Below are positions 1 to 8,682 of a stretch of 64,000 nt of DNA, in pieces. The DNA is taken from positions 30,938 through 94,937 of the forward strand of contig JADZFU010000001.1 of assembly GCA_020854265.1 (NCBI GenBank), given 5' to 3'. Within the stretch, counting starts at the first letter, position 1, and each line of letters begins with the position of its first letter. The notes beneath the pieces are model-generated. The model did no database searches, was not told the DNA's origin, and worked only from the letters and a program-made list of their open reading frames with translations. The translations under genes were made by a program, and so were the position numbers. This DNA comes from Candidatus Uhrbacteria bacterium. Its GTDB lineage: Bacteria; Patescibacteriota; Patescibacteriia; 2-12-FULL-60-25.

Positions 1-3000
1 AGACGGTCGCGGTAGGCGCGGCAACCGAGCATAGCCTGCGGCTCCGGCGTTCCGGCGAATGAGCGATCGCAGATCGCGGGCGTGGTCCAGCTATTATCCA
101 CTGCATATACCGTATCGCGGATTTCTTCGATGCGGACTTCGTCAATAAAGACCGAGCGGCCGCCGAGCGCTCCCGCAACGGTAAAGCGCAGGGTTGATGT
201 CGCGCCTTCAGGTCCGTTCCACAAACCTATCGTATACTGCTGCCAATCCGCTCCCAGAGTGGCGTTGCCGACAGCTACTGCCGGTGCTGCGAGACTCGGG
301 TTGCGAACCGACAAGGCAATGCTCAAACCGGAAGGACCTGGTGCCTTGGCCCAGAAGCTGACGCGATACAATCCTTGCGGACGAGAAATATACGAGACTT
401 CGGTATTGGCAGCCGCCGAGAATAGGCGGAGGGATGAGTCGCCGACCAAAAGCGATTCTGTCGAGATTTCACCTGCGGAGAATGTTCCGCGGCCATCACG
501 GAAGTTTTGGTTGACGGAAAGAAGGATATTGCCTGCACCTGAACCTGCAAAGCCTTTACAGCCAGCGGCAGGAGCCTGACAAACACGGCTTTGCGGAATG
601 ACGGCGTTATATGTACATTCGCCGGTTGTTTCGTTGAAGTCGCCGTCGGTGTTTTCGCAATCCGCGCGATTGGAACGGCGCGCAATGCGGAGCTGGGTAC
701 ATTCGTCTGAAGACAGGATTGTTTGCGATTCGTAGCGGTAGAAGACGTTTCCGTCGCGGTCATAGTACTGACGGCAATCGGGATCAACGCCTGTACGCCA
801 CAAAGCCGGATTACAGGAAACAGGATCCTTATACTGCCCATCCGGTCCGCGCTTCAAGGCCAAGTCAGGACCAATAACGGTCTCGCCCAATTCAACCGTG
901 AGCGGAGCAGCGGATGCGATCAAGCTGAAGGTGCGCAATTGATAACCCGATGATTCGGAACCCTCCCATGTAAAGAAGGTGCGGGTACGGGCTGCATCCG
1001 GTTTGCGGCATGAACGCAGATAGCTGAGCGACAAAGATTGCTCCCCGCCTGCTGTCGAAGCTTCAATGTTGGTGAATGTTTCGCAACCGACATCTTCCTG
1101 ACGACAAATGCTGGCCGTCGATGGAATGAAGTACGCCGTCCCCAAGTCGGCAGGATCGCTGAACCGCGGATCCGGATCTGCGACAAGATCAAATGAAGAA
1201 GCTTGTTTGCGATATTCGGCATATCCGACACACTCCTGCGGACAAAGATCGTTGGATGAGAGGATGGCTGGGATTTCTGGTCCCCCATTGCGGTCGGTAT
1301 ATCCCTGACAGCTTGCATCGACTTGGCGGCAGATTTTTGCAAAACGTCCACAAGCCGTTGATGTCGAGTTTTCGTCACAGCCGAGATCATCCGGTGGCAT
1401 CTTCATGTGAACGACGGGCAAAACGGTATTTGCTCCGTTAATGTAGGCCGTGGCGAATTCGCTTTCTTCTACCTGCACGGCATCAAGAAGCGTATTGCTG
1501 CCCGAGATGGAAAGCGTTGCCGAGCGGGTACCCGGAGCAGAGAGGAATGAACATTCGAAGCGCTGCCATGTGCTGCCGAGACCCGTAGCCGTCATATGCG
1601 GAAGAAGCTCGGTCGCAGTACATCCGTTTGAACGGAACAATGGGCCGGTAACCGCCGTGGAAATTGCTGCACCCGAACCGTCGGTTGATGTGTATTGGTT
1701 CAAGACAGTCGTGAAACTGGATGCGCCTGCTGTTTTGGCGCGTACATATATAGATAAGGTCAACAAACGTCCGCCGTTCATCGGAATGGTTTGTGTTGCG
1801 GCGGATGCGACGGTCTCGTAGGACGAAGCGCCGTCAAATCCGGCGGTACCTTCGGTAACGAGAGGCGGCAAGAATGCGCCCACCCCAGGAACCGACCAGT
1901 TCTCAAGTCGAGCAGGAGAGCCGGCGACGATTTCAAACGAGGGGTTCTGGATGTAATTTAATGATGAACCTCCTACTTCGGCAGCATAAAGCTTGGTACA
2001 GCCTTCGTCGCTCGCGGAACATGGCTGGATGGTGCTGTCGAAGTATGTTCGTGCCGACGTCCAGTTACCGGCCGAGTCGCGCGTCGTCGCATAGCCAAGA
2101 CAGCCGATATTTGAAGCAGAACAGACGCCGTAGTCTATCGTGGAGCGGAGATAGGATTCGTTTCTTCCCTGACGCGAGGTATACGACTGACAGCTGGCAA
2201 AATGCGCCGGACATTCGTCGGCATTGAACCGGTAGACGGTTTTTTCGGCGACACAGTAACCGAATCCTCCGACACACTCCCCTTTATCATTGCGGCGCAG
2301 ACAGGTTTGGATGTCGCGGCACTCTTGGCGGCGCTGCGAGAAACGTTCGGAAGCGAGCGTGTCGCTATAGCCGGCTAACTGACATTGCTGCTGGAATGAT
2401 GTGATGACCCAATTTGGATCGACCAAGCGGCACCACGGATTATCCGCATCGCGGTTTCCATCGGCATTACAACGCGTAAAGCCCTCGACCACTTCACCCA
2501 AGGTTACGCAGCGGCCGGTTGTACAGCGGTCAATATTTTGTTGGGAATTAGCTGCGAACTCCAAACCGACCGGCAAAATACGCATGGCACGGAGCTTGGC
2601 GAGATTTCCGGCACAGTATGCATAGGTGTAGCAGCGGCGGTCTTGGTTGCGGCGGGCGTCTGCCACAGGAACAAGTTCCCAATCACTCTTCAAGAATCCG
2701 TCACGCAATGCAGACGCGATGGTGATGCCGCCTTGAGTCCCTTTTGGCTGGATCGCGGAGGCAAGACTTTGGTCGGCGGTACAATTCCATAATCCTCGGT
2801 TGTCCGGACACGCGATCATTTCACCAACAATTTCTACGTCGCTAACACGAAGCAGATTTACCTGTTTGAGATCGATATTTGCTCGGCGCGTATCGGTCTG
2901 GTTGCGGCGAATCACGGCATCGGGGCTGGAAGCCTGGCGCTGGGCATCCAAATCGCTGAAATCAAAGGCACCGACAATGCCGCGCGACATGATGCGCTCC

Positions 3001-3944
3001 ATCATCTTGTTTGTAAGCGTATTGATAAACAGCGACGCCGTGTATTGAGCCAGCGATGCGAAGCCTTGTTCGAATGCCGTACCCATGGTTGCCAAAAATG
3101 CATCGGATTGCGACTGGGCTGGTTCTTTGACCAGCTTCTCGGTTGTCTGCTCTTTTACGAGGCTAGCGGGAGTACCGATTTTTTCGCTCACTTTGCCCTG
3201 TTCTACCGCTTTAAAGCCTTCACCCTCAAGTCGTTCAAGTTTTTTTCCAGCGACTTTTTTTGCAATAGCATCTGTCGAGCGGCCGAGAATGGTTGCACTC
3301 AAACCGATATCGCTCGTATCGTTGCGGATGCTGAAATTTACATTACTCAAAACATCCTCATTGGTGAGGGTGGCGGCCAGCTGTTCATAGTTTTGGACGA
3401 TGTCTTGAAAATCACATCGCGGACGGCCTGGGCGCTGCGCATTCGGATCAAGTCCGGGGATATTGGTCAGACCGCCTCCGATTGAGGATTGATTTCCGAG
3501 AGAAAATTGGAGATCAAGCAGGCTCGAAGGATTGGGTGGCGCGCATAAATCGATTCCGATGGTTTGAAAAAACGTGTTATTGGACAATGAGCCGATAAAT
3601 TCTCCTGCCGTGTCCCCTGCCACATTCTCGAGGTATTTTCCAAAACCGTCTTCAAATACGAGCGCGGCCTGCCCCTTGCCGCCAGACGCGATAAAGTTGG
3701 CTGCGTCATACGCGATTTGTCCTGCAAATTGACGGGCTGCGTTAAAGAAAGCTGTTACAGCCGCCTGCGCGAGCTGCTGAAGAATTGTGTCTAGAACACT
3801 TTGGGTTTTTTGCGGCACGTTTTCCACGATCGTGATCTGCGCCCGTGCTTGGTGCACGAAGAGCGGACTGCTGCCGACACCCAATATAGCCAGCAAGGCC
3901 ATGGATGCGGCGGCGATATGTTTGAAACGTGGGCGGAAATGCAT
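1..3944 (-). CDS. Giant secreted Cys-rich protein with two CBM-like modules (3' end off the window)
   Basis: An open frame runs from an ATG at 3944 through the left edge, at least 1314 codons, so the C-terminus is missing. Residues 1-35 form a signal peptide (Arg-rich start, hydrophobic core, ARA-Q cleavage context). Residues ~40-350 are alpha-helical in character. A Cys-rich stretch follows with many C-x(5-12)-C pairs. Two beta-rich modules near residues 665-835 (beginning with NPSFE) and 1133-1285 resemble carbohydrate-binding modules of the CBM4_9 type; each ends in a conserved D-x-V-x-x-E strand. The gene starts 6 bp after the stop of the TSP3 membrane protein, so they probably share an mRNA. 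The role is inferred: surface display or attachment. No catalytic domain was seen. Confidence 0.8.
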   Translation of the reverse strand, partial: MHFRPRFKHIAAASMALLAILGVGSSPLFVHQARAQITIVENVPQKTQSVLDTILQQLAQAAVTAFFNAARQFAGQIAYDAANFIASGGKGQAALVFEDGFGKYLENVAGDTAGEFIGSLSNNTFFQTIGIDLCAPPNPSSLLDLQFSLGNQSSIGGGLTNIPGLDPNAQRPGRPRCDFQDIVQNYEQLAATLTNEDVLSNVNFSIRNDTSDIGLSATILGRSTDAIAKKVAGKKLERLEGEGFKAVEQGKVSEKIGTPASLVKEQTTEKLVKEPAQSQSDAFLATMGTAFEQGFASLAQYTASLFINTLTNKMMERIMSRGIVGAFDFSDLDAQRQASSPDAVIRRNQTDTRRANIDLKQVNLLRVSDVEIVGEMIACPDNRGLWNCTADQSLASAIQPKGTQGGITIASALRDGFLKSDWELVPVADARRNQDRRCYTYAYCAGNLAKLRAMRILPVGLEFAANSQQNIDRCTTGRCVTLGEVVEGFTRCNADGNRDADNPWCRLVDPNWVITSFQQQCQLAGYSDTLASERFSQRRQECRDIQTCLRRNDKGECVGGFGYCVAEKTVYRFNADECPAHFASCQSYTSRQGRNESYLRSTIDYGVCSASNIGCLGYATTRDSAGNWTSARTYFDSTIQPCSASDEGCTKLYAAEVGGSSLNYIQNPSFEIVAGSPARLENWSVPGVGAFLPPLVTEGTAGFDGASSYETVASAATQTIPMNGGRLLTLSIYVRAKTAGASSFTTVLNQYTSTDGSGAAISTAVTGPLFRSNGCTATELLPHMTATGLGSTWQRFECSFLSAPGTRSATLSISGSNTLLDAVQVEESEFATAYINGANTVLPVVHMKMPPDDLGCDENSTSTACGRFAKICRQVDASCQGYTDRNGGPEIPAILSSNDLCPQECVGYAEYRKQASSFDLVADPDPRFSDPADLGTAYFIPSTASICRQEDVGCETFTNIEASTAGGEQSLSLSYLRSCRKPDAARTRTFFTWEGSESSGYQLRTFSLIASAAPLTVELGETVIGPDLALKRGPDGQYKDPVSCNPALWRTGVDPDCRQYYDRDGNVFYRYESQTILSSDECTQLRIARRSNRADCENTDGDFNETTGECTYNAVIPQSRVCQAPAAGCKGFAGSGAGNILLSVNQNFRDGRGTFSAGEISTESLLVGDSSLRLFSAAANTEVSYISRPQGLYRVSFWAKAPGPSGLSIALSVRNPSLAAPAVAVGNATLGADWQQYTIGLWNGPEGATSTLRFTVAGALGGRSVFIDEVRIEEIRDTVYAVDNSWTTPAICDRSFAGTPEPQAMLGCRAYRDR

Positions 3945-3950
3945 ACAAGA

Positions 3951-4676
3951 CTAGGGTGCGGTAGGTGCGGTGGTTGTTGGATTGTTAATGGGGACTCCTT
4001 GCTTTGTTGCGGCCTGACGGATCTTGAGGACCTCGGCGTAGGTTGCGCGGTAGAGCGCAGTAACCTCGGCATCGGTGAGCGGCGAAATGGTCGCGCTGTC
4101 GGACAAACCGTTCTCTATGAGCAAGGCGCGCATGCGTGACGGAGAGACGGTTGCCGGATCGGGCGCGTTTTGGATGAAGGCCGCGGCACCAGTGAGCGTA
4201 CCGGGCGCTTGGACTTGCTCCACCTCGAGCAATGCGCTGAACGACGATGAGGCCGTTCCGCTCTGCTGCTGATTGGCGAGCTGGTCACAGCGCTGACCCT
4301 GCGGACAATTGGGATCGGACCCTTGTGCAATCTCGATTGCATCAATGATGTCATCAGAGTCCGTGTCCGCGAGATACGGCGAAGTGCGGTACGTATTAAG
4401 CTCGCTCCAATCGCTAAGACCGTCTCGGTCGGTGTCGCGCTCTCGAGACGCTTGAGCCTCATTGGCTTCGCGCGCCTGCTTCTCGTAGATGGGACGAGCT
4501 TGGTCAAGAACGGATTTTGGTACAAGGAACGGCGTACTCAAATGCGAACGCATGTAGGCAGTCGACAGGACGACGATAAGGATACCACAAATTCCGATAA
4601 TGCTCGCCGAAAAACGCCTCTCTCCGGGAAGCTGGCTCCACCATTCCTTTAACCGCGTGACAGGCTCCAAGGCCAT
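3951..4676 (-). CDS. Membrane-anchored thrombospondin type 3 repeat protein
   Basis: 241 aa. A short cytoplasmic N-terminus is followed by one transmembrane helix at about residues 24-42 and an extracytoplasmic domain. Residues ~80-120 contain two acidic DTDRDGLSD / DTDSDDIID loops typical of calcium-binding TSP3 repeats, ending at a CPQGQRC pair. The C-terminal ~60 residues are helical and finish in a Thr/Pro tail. It precedes the giant secreted protein by 6 bp and is its likely operon partner. A TATACT box ends 6 bp before the ATG, suggesting a leaderless transcript. It resembles the TSP3 proteins at 43294-46038. Function unknown beyond calcium-stabilised surface structure. Confidence 0.8.
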   Translation of the reverse strand: MALEPVTRLKEWWSQLPGERRFSASIIGICGILIVVLSTAYMRSHLSTPFLVPKSVLDQARPIYEKQAREANEAQASRERDTDRDGLSDWSELNTYRTSPYLADTDSDDIIDAIEIAQGSDPNCPQGQRCDQLANQQQSGTASSSFSALLEVEQVQAPGTLTGAAAFIQNAPDPATVSPSRMRALLIENGLSDSATISPLTDAEVTALYRATYAEVLKIRQAATKQGVPINNPTTTAPTAP

Positions 4677-4682
4677 GGGAAA

Positions 4683-4688
4683 AGTATA
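4683..4688 (-). promoter_or_regulatory. Putative -10 box (TATACT) for the TSP3 gene
   Basis: On the minus strand TATACT lies immediately before the ATG at 4676. The expected start site falls within 1-2 bases of the start codon, which would make the mRNA leaderless. The -35 region is poor. Confidence 0.4.
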
Positions 4689-4732
4689 GCAAGCTTACCG
4701 ATATTCCGTAAGAAGAATTGGGGAAAAACTTA

Positions 4733-4741
4733 TGGTATACT
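4733..4741 (+). promoter_or_regulatory. Extended -10 promoter (TGGTATACT) for hsp20-vanW
   Basis: TGn-TATACT lies 10 bases before the ATG at 4752, with no good -35. Transcription would begin a few bases before the start codon. It is arranged back to back with the minus-strand promoter at 4683-4688. Confidence 0.5.
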
Positions 4742-4751
4742 CCGTCCAAGT

Positions 4752-5135
4752 ATGCAGCCGCTATTCCCGAACATGGACGAGATGACGGAAGACTGGATCC
4801 GGCCCGATGCCGAAGGCCAATTATCGGTTGATGTATTTCGCGATGGCGATGCTCTTGTCATCCGATCCACGGTCGCCGGCGCAAAACCCGAGGATATTGA
4901 TGTTGCCGTAAACGGCGACCTGCTTACCATACGCGGCAAACGCGAGTTTAACCGCGAAATTAACGAGGATGATTGGTTCCATCGAGAGTGTTACTGGGGA
5001 AGTTTTAGCCGCAGTCTCGTTCTTCCCGTTGATGTGTACCCCGAACGCTCGGAAGCCTCCATTAAAGACGGCGTCCTTGAGATCCGTATTCCCATCCGCG
5101 GCGGCGGAGGTAAGATCCGCGTCAGAGAACTATGA
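4752..5135 (+). CDS. Small heat-shock protein, Hsp20/alpha-crystallin family
   Basis: 127 aa, usual length for bacterial Hsp20. The alpha-crystallin domain spans residues ~24-115: a VDVFRDGDALVI strand, an A-G-x-KPEDI-x-V core, the LTIRGKR strand, then a characteristic FSRSLVLP segment and a D-G-V-L-E-I-R-I-P end. A C-terminal I-x-V segment (KIRVREL) fits the oligomerisation motif. It acts as an ATP-independent holdase in the cytoplasm. The stop overlaps the VanW start by 4 bp (ATGA), so the two are translationally coupled. An extended -10 element sits just upstream. Confidence 0.93.
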   Translation: MQPLFPNMDEMTEDWIRPDAEGQLSVDVFRDGDALVIRSTVAGAKPEDIDVAVNGDLLTIRGKREFNREINEDDWFHRECYWGSFSRSLVLPVDVYPERSEASIKDGVLEIRIPIRGGGGKIRVREL

Positions 5136-7009
5136 TTGACCAGAAAAAAAGGGATATCCTGCTGACCACGCTGGTCATTTGCGGATTAGTTATCGGATTA
5201 AGCATTTCCATGGCTGCCGGTTTAGCTGCTGCAGCGTATGGCTATGACAATGCGTTTCGCGGAAGAATTTTCCCCGGTGTACGGGTAGCTGGCGTGCGCC
5301 TGGATGGACTGACGCCAGAAGCTGCGCGTCAACGTATCGAGCAATCGGTGGACGAAGCGCTCGACCCTGGCTTTGTTTTCCGATTCAAAGACAAAGAATT
5401 TAGCCTTCCACGGGCCACGGTATCGCTTGAAGATCCGGATGCATCACAAGATCTGGTACGGTATGACGCTGATCCAGCGATCATGAAAGCCTTTCAGGCC
5501 GGACGCGGAGGATCATTTTTAACGGATGCGATTACCCGCATGCGGATGTATGTCCAAACGGAGAATATTCCGCTCACAGCCGAGACAAATAAACCGCTTG
5601 TAAAGCGCCTGCTTTTGGCCGAACTGGAAAATGATTTACTCCCCGCAAAAGACGCCGAACTTATCGTTTCCATTCCAACCTCGACCGCAAGTTCCACTCT
5701 GATGATTAAAACCGAACCTGAACGTCTTGGAACCATGGCTGATCTTGATCCAGCGGTTGATGCCTTGTCTGCACAAGCCGCACGTCTTACCTTTCAACCG
5801 ATCCGTATCCAGACTTCGGAAATTGTTCCCAAGGTATTGGCGCGAGACATCTCCCCGCTTGAACCGTTTATCCCGGAATTTCTCCAGCATGCTCCGTTTA
5901 CTTTGATGCTTGAAAATAAGCCGTTCAAAGTAACGAGCTCGACTCTTGCTGGATGGATTGGCGTGAGCTCAACGCAAGAAGGCATGAAGCTGGCAATCGA
6001 TCCGACGAAACTTGTCGATACGCTAAAACCATTGGCCGCAACCGTGGTCCGTGAGGCAAAAGACGGAAGAATAGAAGTCGATGAAAACAACAAGCTTACG
6101 CTGTTTGAAGCGCCCATCGAAGGCGTGTCTATTGATACGGATGCCACGATTCAAGAGCTGGAAAAAAGCTGGCTGAGCGGCTCCACAACCATCCCCGTAA
6201 AATTTGCAAAAGTCGAACCAAAGATTCTTGGCGATGATGCCGAGCGTCTCGGAATTCATACCCGTCTTGGGATCGGCGAATCGGATTTCTCCGGATCCCC
6301 TACCAACCGCCGAAAAAACATGGCGCTAGGCGTCAAAAAAATGAATGGCGTGCTGATTGCGCCTGGAGAAGAATTCTCCCAGTTAAAAGCTCTCGGACCC
6401 ATTACCGGTGCCAATGGCTGGCTGCCGGAGCTGGTTATTAAAGGAAATGAAACCACGCCGGAGTTTGGCGGCGGATTATGCCAAGTCGGAACCACGAGCT
6501 TCCGCATGGCCTTGAAAGCCGGCCTGCAAATTACCCAGCGCCGCAATCACAGCTATCGCGTTCGATATTATGAACCGGCTGGTACCGATGCGACTATCTA
6601 TGAACCCGCGCCTGACTTCCGATTTAAAAATGATACGAATGGCTGGATTCTGATTACCGCCGAATCCAGAAATGACAAATTGTATTTCACCGCGTGGGGC
6701 ACGGATGACGGACGCAAAGCCGAACAAACTTATCCGCGCATCTACAATATCGTTGCTCCGCCGCCGACCAAATATATTCCTACAACCGATCTTCCGATTG
6801 GCAAGAAACGGTGTACGGAGAGCGCCCACGCAGGCGCAACCGCAAGTTTTGACTACACGGTTACGTATGCGAATGGCGAGGAAAAGAAAGAAACCTTTAC
6901 CAGCTACTATCGTCCATGGGGCGCAGTTTGCTTGGTTGGCGCAACCCCCGAAGAAGTTGCCGCAAGCCAAAGTACGGTCGATGAAACGGGTATAAATAAC
7001 CCAAATTGA
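5132..7009 (+). CDS. VanW-family membrane-anchored envelope protein with YoaR-like peptidoglycan-binding repeats
   Basis: 625 aa. One transmembrane segment at residues ~8-32, then an extracytoplasmic part. Residues ~45-170 and ~215-340 look like the PG_binding_4 (YoaR) modules that precede VanW domains. The VanW domain lies at ~375-505 and shows the family core: N-R-x-x-N, GEEFS, L-G-P-I-T, GGGLCQVGTT and the R-x-x-HS-x-R-V-x-Y-Y segment with a following P-A-G-x-D-A. The C-terminal ~90 residues are a small beta domain with two cysteines. VanW domains occur near cell-wall and vancomycin-resistance genes, but their biochemical activity is unsettled. Coupled to hsp20 by a 4-bp overlap. Confidence 0.9.
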   Translation: MIDQKKRDILLTTLVICGLVIGLSISMAAGLAAAAYGYDNAFRGRIFPGVRVAGVRLDGLTPEAARQRIEQSVDEALDPGFVFRFKDKEFSLPRATVSLEDPDASQDLVRYDADPAIMKAFQAGRGGSFLTDAITRMRMYVQTENIPLTAETNKPLVKRLLLAELENDLLPAKDAELIVSIPTSTASSTLMIKTEPERLGTMADLDPAVDALSAQAARLTFQPIRIQTSEIVPKVLARDISPLEPFIPEFLQHAPFTLMLENKPFKVTSSTLAGWIGVSSTQEGMKLAIDPTKLVDTLKPLAATVVREAKDGRIEVDENNKLTLFEAPIEGVSIDTDATIQELEKSWLSGSTTIPVKFAKVEPKILGDDAERLGIHTRLGIGESDFSGSPTNRRKNMALGVKKMNGVLIAPGEEFSQLKALGPITGANGWLPELVIKGNETTPEFGGGLCQVGTTSFRMALKAGLQITQRRNHSYRVRYYEPAGTDATIYEPAPDFRFKNDTNGWILITAESRNDKLYFTAWGTDDGRKAEQTYPRIYNIVAPPPTKYIPTTDLPIGKKRCTESAHAGATASFDYTVTYANGEEKKETFTSYYRPWGAVCLVGATPEEVAASQSTVDETGINNPN

Positions 7010-7049
7010 CGCATCGTATCATTTGACATTTTTTTGGCTCTATGGTAAG

Positions 7050-7107
7050 AAGGAGTCAGTCCTTTGGGAGCCGTCTAGGTCTTAAAAACCGACGGGTCCG
7101 TTTTTTG
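7050..7107 (+). other. Two hairpins and a T-run: possible leader or attenuator
   Basis: Part of the gene-free stretch 7010-7367. A TTGACA lies at 7023-7028, followed by TATGGTAAGA. Downstream are a small AAGGA/TCCTT hairpin (7050-7064) and a larger one pairing CCGTC (7071-7075) with GACGG (7091-7095), inner GGT/ACC, then TTTTTT at 7101-7106. This could terminate transcripts from vanW or act as the first element of a structured RNA. Positions 7108-7206 show no clear gene or structure. Confidence 0.3.
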
Positions 7108-7206
7108 TCTCTATTGAGCCTTTGTTTCACACTCAAATGTCAAAGGTTTGACAGATTGGATCCCCAAAGTTACCTTACAGGTCCATTGATCCTCAGTGTT
7201 CGTCCG

Positions 7207-7360
7207 TTGACCAGAATTGGAGCAATCCGCGTCCACGACAAGCATGGGATCTTTCCGCAGGGTGCCGCAGGTCTTCGGACTCGCTCTCCCCTATGGAAAG
7301 GTTTCTTGGATGCGGATTGCTCGAGCGCTGGTCGAAAGAACCCCACCGATAAGGTGGGGT
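7207..7360 (+). ncRNA. Candidate rod-shaped noncoding RNA (6S-like shape), class unknown
   Basis: The sequence folds into one long rod. TTGACCAG (7207-7214) pairs with CTGGTCGA (7328-7335). After an internal bulge, 15 consecutive pairs (one G-U) join 7220-7234 to 7308-7322. A further 11-pair helix joins 7246-7256 to 7295-7305 with several G-U pairs. A short AGGG/CCCT helix and a GTC-TTCG-GAC tetraloop hairpin (7267-7284) cap it. A GC-rich terminator follows at once. The bulged rod recalls 6S RNA, but I see no family-diagnostic sequence and it does not match RNase P, tmRNA or SRP RNA. Confidence 0.42.
7341..7359. terminator. Bidirectional terminator between the RNA candidate and trxB
   Basis: CCCCACC (7341-7347), loop GATAA, GGTGGGG (7353-7359), then TTTTCGTTTT on the plus strand. 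On the minus strand the same hairpin follows the trxB stop at 7368. Confidence 0.8.
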
Positions 7361-7367
7361 TTTCGTT

Positions 7368-8285
7368 TTATTCGTTATCCGACAAGAACTTTTCTGCATC
7401 CAATGCCGCCATGCAGCCGGAACCGGCGGCTGTAACAGCCTGACGGTAACGTGCGTCTTGCACATCACCGCAAGCGAATAAGCCCGGGATATTTGTTTTG
7501 GATGAACCCGGAACGGTTTTGACGTAATTCTTTTCATCGAGATCGAGCAAGCCTTTGACGAGCGAGACATTCGGCTCATGGCCGATGGCGGCAAATACGC
7601 CGTCAATTTGCATTTCGCGCGTTTCGCCAGACTGCACATCTTTCAAGACAACGCCTTCGACTTTGTCCTTACCGAGAATATCCACGACTTCCGTGTTGAA
7701 GATAATTTCGATTTTCGGATTGTTTTTTACGCGCTCCTGCATGATTTTGGAGGCACGGAACTCGTCGCGGCGGTGGACGAGATACACCTTGCTCGCGAAA
7801 CGCGTGAGAAAAGACGATTCTTCCATGGCACTGTCTCCCCCGCCGACAACGATGACGTTTTTGTTCTTGAAGAAAAAGCCGTCGCAGGTTGCACATGCAG
7901 ACACCCCCTGACCGTACAGACGTTTTTCGTTTTCGAGGCCAAGACGGCGCGCCGTTGCACCGGTGGAAAGGATCACGGTTTTTGCTTGATAGGCTTTGCC
8001 TGCGGCCGTGACTTCGAATCCTCCTTCGATTTGTTTGAGCGAATCAACCATGGAGGAAATGATTTCGGTTTCGAAGCGCTGGGCCTGTTTGCGCATGACA
8101 GCCATAAGATCCGGACCTTGAACGCCGTGCTCAAATCCCGGAAAGTTTTCGACTTCGGTGGTGGTCATGAGCTGGCCGCCTGGTTCGGCACCTTCGAAAA
8201 GGAGCGGATTCAAGTCGGCACGTGCGGCATAAATAGCCGCCGTCCATCCGGCCGGACCGGAGCCGATGATGATTACGTTTCGCAT
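7368..8285 (-). CDS. trxB: Thioredoxin-disulfide reductase
   Basis: 305 aa from the ATG at 8285, which starts the sequence MRNVIIIGSGPAG; an upstream extension would overlap trxA. FAD-binding GSGPAG at residues 9-14, redox-active CATC at ~131-134, and the NADPH-binding GGGDSA at ~153. The C-terminal GLFACGDV segment is typical of the second FAD-contact motif. It transfers electrons from NADPH to thioredoxin in the cytoplasm. It lies 4 bp after trxA, so the enzyme and its substrate protein form a two-gene operon. The terminator at 7341-7359 closes the unit. Confidence 0.96.
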   Translation of the reverse strand: MRNVIIIGSGPAGWTAAIYAARADLNPLLFEGAEPGGQLMTTTEVENFPGFEHGVQGPDLMAVMRKQAQRFETEIISSMVDSLKQIEGGFEVTAAGKAYQAKTVILSTGATARRLGLENEKRLYGQGVSACATCDGFFFKNKNVIVVGGGDSAMEESSFLTRFASKVYLVHRRDEFRASKIMQERVKNNPKIEIIFNTEVVDILGKDKVEGVVLKDVQSGETREMQIDGVFAAIGHEPNVSLVKGLLDLDEKNYVKTVPGSSKTNIPGLFACGDVQDARYRQAVTAAGSGCMAALDAEKFLSDNE

Positions 8286-8289
8286 GTGA

Positions 8290-8613
8290 TTAGGCGATAT
8301 ACGGTTTGAATTTTTCGAGGAAGGCCTCCTTTGGCATTGCTCCGACAAATCGGTCTACTTCTTTGCCGTCTTTGAAGACGATGACGGTCGGGATGGAGAG
8401 AACGCGGTACTCCGTTGAGAGATGCTGGTTATCGTCAACGTTAACCTTTCCGATTTTGAGTTTGGACTCGTCGATTTCGCTCGCTAGCTCATCGATAATC
8501 GGGCCGGTAATACGGCATGGTGGACACCAGACCGCCCAAAAGTCGACCGCAACCGGTGTTGAGGATGAAAGGACTTCGGCTTGAAAATTGGATTCGGAAA
8601 AGACATGTGCCAT
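8290..8613 (-). CDS. trxA: Thioredoxin
   Basis: 107 aa, standard thioredoxin length. The active site is WCPPC (residues ~29-33) rather than the commoner WCGPC; a Pro at the second position is usually associated with a changed redox potential. The cis-Pro is present in SIPTVIVFKDG. It keeps cytoplasmic protein thiols reduced and is recycled by the adjacent trxB. A TTGCAG-17-TATGAT promoter ends 8 bp before the ATG, predicting an mRNA with almost no leader. Confidence 0.95.
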   Translation of the reverse strand: MAHVFSESNFQAEVLSSSTPVAVDFWAVWCPPCRITGPIIDELASEIDESKLKIGKVNVDDNQHLSTEYRVLSIPTVIVFKDGKEVDRFVGAMPKEAFLEKFKPYIA

Positions 8614-8621
8614 AGGTCCCG

Positions 8622-8650
8622 ATCATAATTCCAAAACACTTGACCTGCAA
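8622..8650 (-). promoter_or_regulatory. Promoter of trxAB (TTGCAG, 17-bp spacer, TATGAT)
   Basis: On the minus strand TTGCAG (8650-8645) and TATGAT (8627-8622) are 17 bp apart. The predicted start is ~8615, two bases before the trxA ATG. A weaker plus-strand TTGACC (8640-8645) with CATGCT (8664-8669) may serve the divergent SulP gene. Confidence 0.55.
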
Positions 8651-8682
8651 GCGGGCTTGGGAGCATGCTATTGGCCTTTCCT

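Noticed and set aside
7207-7360. RNase P RNA, tmRNA or SRP RNA
   Set aside because: The conserved RNase P blocks, the tmRNA TTCGA...ACCA end and the SRP GGAA-loop/AGCAG motif are all absent.
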